Below, in pieces: positions 62,966 through 64,000 of a stretch of DNA of 64,000 nt. This stretch comes from Orbilia blumenaviensis (lineage: Eukaryota > Ascomycota > Orbiliomycetes > Orbiliales > Orbiliaceae). The position numbers were made by a program, and so were the translations under genes. The notes beneath the pieces were generated by a model. That model was given only the letters and a program-made list of their open reading frames with translations, ran no database searches and was not told where the DNA came from. The stretch lies in NCBI GenBank assembly GCA_036872755.1, contig JAVHNS010000019.1, positions 620,001-684,000 of the forward strand. The letters run 5' to 3'. Within the stretch, counting starts at the first letter, position 1. Each line of letters opens with the position of its first letter.

Positions 62966-64000
62966 ATGGCCAGAAAGAGCAAAAGAAAGACCTCCCGCGG
63001 CAAAAGAAGACCCGAAGCCCGCGACGACGCAGATGAGAAAGCACACTCACCCCTCCCCACCCTCCCCTCCTTCGACGACCTCCCAACCTTCACCCTTCAA
63101 TCCCACACTCCCTCCGAACAGAAGTCCGCTCGAAAGCGCACCGCTGATCACATATCCGACGCCGAAGATTCTTCGAAAGAAGACTCATCCTCAAAACGTC
63201 ACTGCGCGTCTACCGAAGACACTCCTAAGGATAAACCCAACGACGACAAGGATGGTGATAATTATAAGAAGGATAGTAATGACGGCGGCGACGACGACGA
63301 CGGAGAAGGCTGGCAGCACATACCCGTCCGAAAGAAGAAGACCAACCGTGGAGATTCATACCCAGAGATCTCAATCTCCTCCCAAAGAATCCACACATGG
63401 ACCAGAATCGCCGACCTACAATCTCTAATCCTCCACTTACTCTCCTTCGACGCCCCTCCGCAATGGATGCTTATAAAAAACAAGTCCGCGGTCAGAAGGG
63501 TAGTCTACCTCTACGTGCCCGGTTTCTCAATGGACCTCTTCGACGGCCGAACACCCTTAATATCAAAACCCGTAGACGAAAAAGAAGAAGAAGAAGAAGA
63601 AGAAAAAAAGACCAAACCCACCCACTCAACCCTCGGCGAATTCTTCCCCGTCTCTTTATCTCAAAAACCGCTCCCACAGCCCCTCGCCCCTCTATCCTCG
63701 ATATTTACGCACGTCCTCCCCGTCCGTGCCGGCGGTGATAACAACAAAATCTTCTCCCCAGTCTACAACATGCTAAACGTCCCCATCGAAGCGGACACCA
63801 ACAAAAAATCCAACAGCAGACACCATAAACGCCCCCCTCGTCTAAAAATCTCAGACCTCCTCCTCTCAACCGAAGACCTAATAGAAAACGAATACCCACT
63901 GCATAGCTCCCAAGTCCCCGAATCCGACCAGCCAACTTCAGACGACTCTGCCGACAAACCCAACGAAAACAGTGATGAAGAAGAATGGTTCGAAACCCAA
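62966..64000 (+). CDS. Rex1/Rnh70-type RNA exonuclease, N-terminal part
   Basis: An open frame of 345 codons runs from the ATG at 62966 to the last base without a stop, so the gene continues beyond the window. The start MARKSKRKTSRGKRRP and the following Lys/Asp-rich 120 residues look nuclear or nucleolar. From about residue 145 the sequence reads RIADLQSLILHLL, then PPQWMLIKNKSAVRRVVYLYVPGFSMDLFDG, and near the end ISDLLLSTEDLIENEYPLHS. These blocks in this order precede the DEDDh exonuclease domain in fungal Rex1-type proteins, which trim the 3' ends of 5S rRNA and tRNA precursors. The catalytic domain itself lies outside the window, so the call rests on the N-terminal blocks. A Glu run (about residues 208-214) is a local expansion. 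Confidence 0.82.
   Translation, partial: MARKSKRKTSRGKRRPEARDDADEKAHSPLPTLPSFDDLPTFTLQSHTPSEQKSARKRTADHISDAEDSSKEDSSSKRHCASTEDTPKDKPNDDKDGDNYKKDSNDGGDDDDGEGWQHIPVRKKKTNRGDSYPEISISSQRIHTWTRIADLQSLILHLLSFDAPPQWMLIKNKSAVRRVVYLYVPGFSMDLFDGRTPLISKPVDEKEEEEEEEKKTKPTHSTLGEFFPVSLSQKPLPQPLAPLSSIFTHVLPVRAGGDNNKIFSPVYNMLNVPIEADTNKKSNSRHHKRPPRLKISDLLLSTEDLIENEYPLHSSQVPESDQPTSDDSADKPNENSDEEEWFETQ

Overview
The window is nuclear DNA of a filamentous ascomycete (Pezizomycotina). The evidence is short GT-AG introns of mostly 50-100 bp, fungal forms of housekeeping proteins, a fungal Zn2Cys6 transcription factor, long homopolymer and pyrimidine tracts, and no transposon, virus or bacterial operon. I cannot name the genus. 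Fifteen protein genes were rebuilt exon by exon, and every multi-exon model closes in frame. A sixteenth locus looks like a gene relic.

Layout. 1-10 kb: an intronless F-box gene (+), an ANCHR/ZFYVE19-like abscission-checkpoint gene (-), and the KRE33/NAT10 RNA cytidine acetyltransferase (+), which shares a 0.6 kb divergent promoter with it. 10-17 kb: acetoacetyl-CoA thiolase ERG10 (-) and an 858-aa Zn2Cys6 regulator (-). 17-24.8 kb: about 8 kb nearly free of genes, holding one Gfd2/YDR514C-like exon that looks decayed. 24.8-31.7 kb: the Fe-S targeting factor CIA2 (+), the U5 snRNP GTPase SNU114 (-) and a ZIP zinc transporter (-). 31.7-39.1 kb: a 7.4 kb divergent intergenic region that ends in an ATG-free, pyrimidine-rich leader of 1.1 kb. 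39-48 kb: a triose-phosphate-translocator-type membrane transporter (+), a 4.8 kb low-complexity intergenic region and a haspin-type kinase (-). 50-54 kb: ERO1 (+) and the mitochondrial J-protein JAC1 (+). 54-62.3 kb: a PX-domain protein of the Ypr097w/Lec1 type (-) and a Yippee/Mis18-like zinc protein with coiled coil and AT-hook (-). 62.9 kb to the end: the 5' part of a Rex1-type RNA exonuclease gene (+), cut by the window edge.

The genes do not form a pathway cluster. They are a normal mix of housekeeping genes: ribosome and RNA maturation (KRE33, SNU114, Rex1-like), Fe-S assembly (JAC1, CIA2), ER oxidation (ERO1), sterol precursor supply (ERG10), membrane transport, and cell division (haspin, ANCHR-like, Mis18-like). 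I see no secondary-metabolite cluster, defence system or mobile element.

The most unusual signal is compositional. In most genes, on both strands, each coding exon starts with A/C-ending synonymous codons and finishes with G/T-ending ones, and the cycle resets at the next exon. Long exons contain several cycles, which could mark lost introns. This, the ATG-free leader, the two micro-exons and the possible Mis18-like protein are the points most worth a second look.
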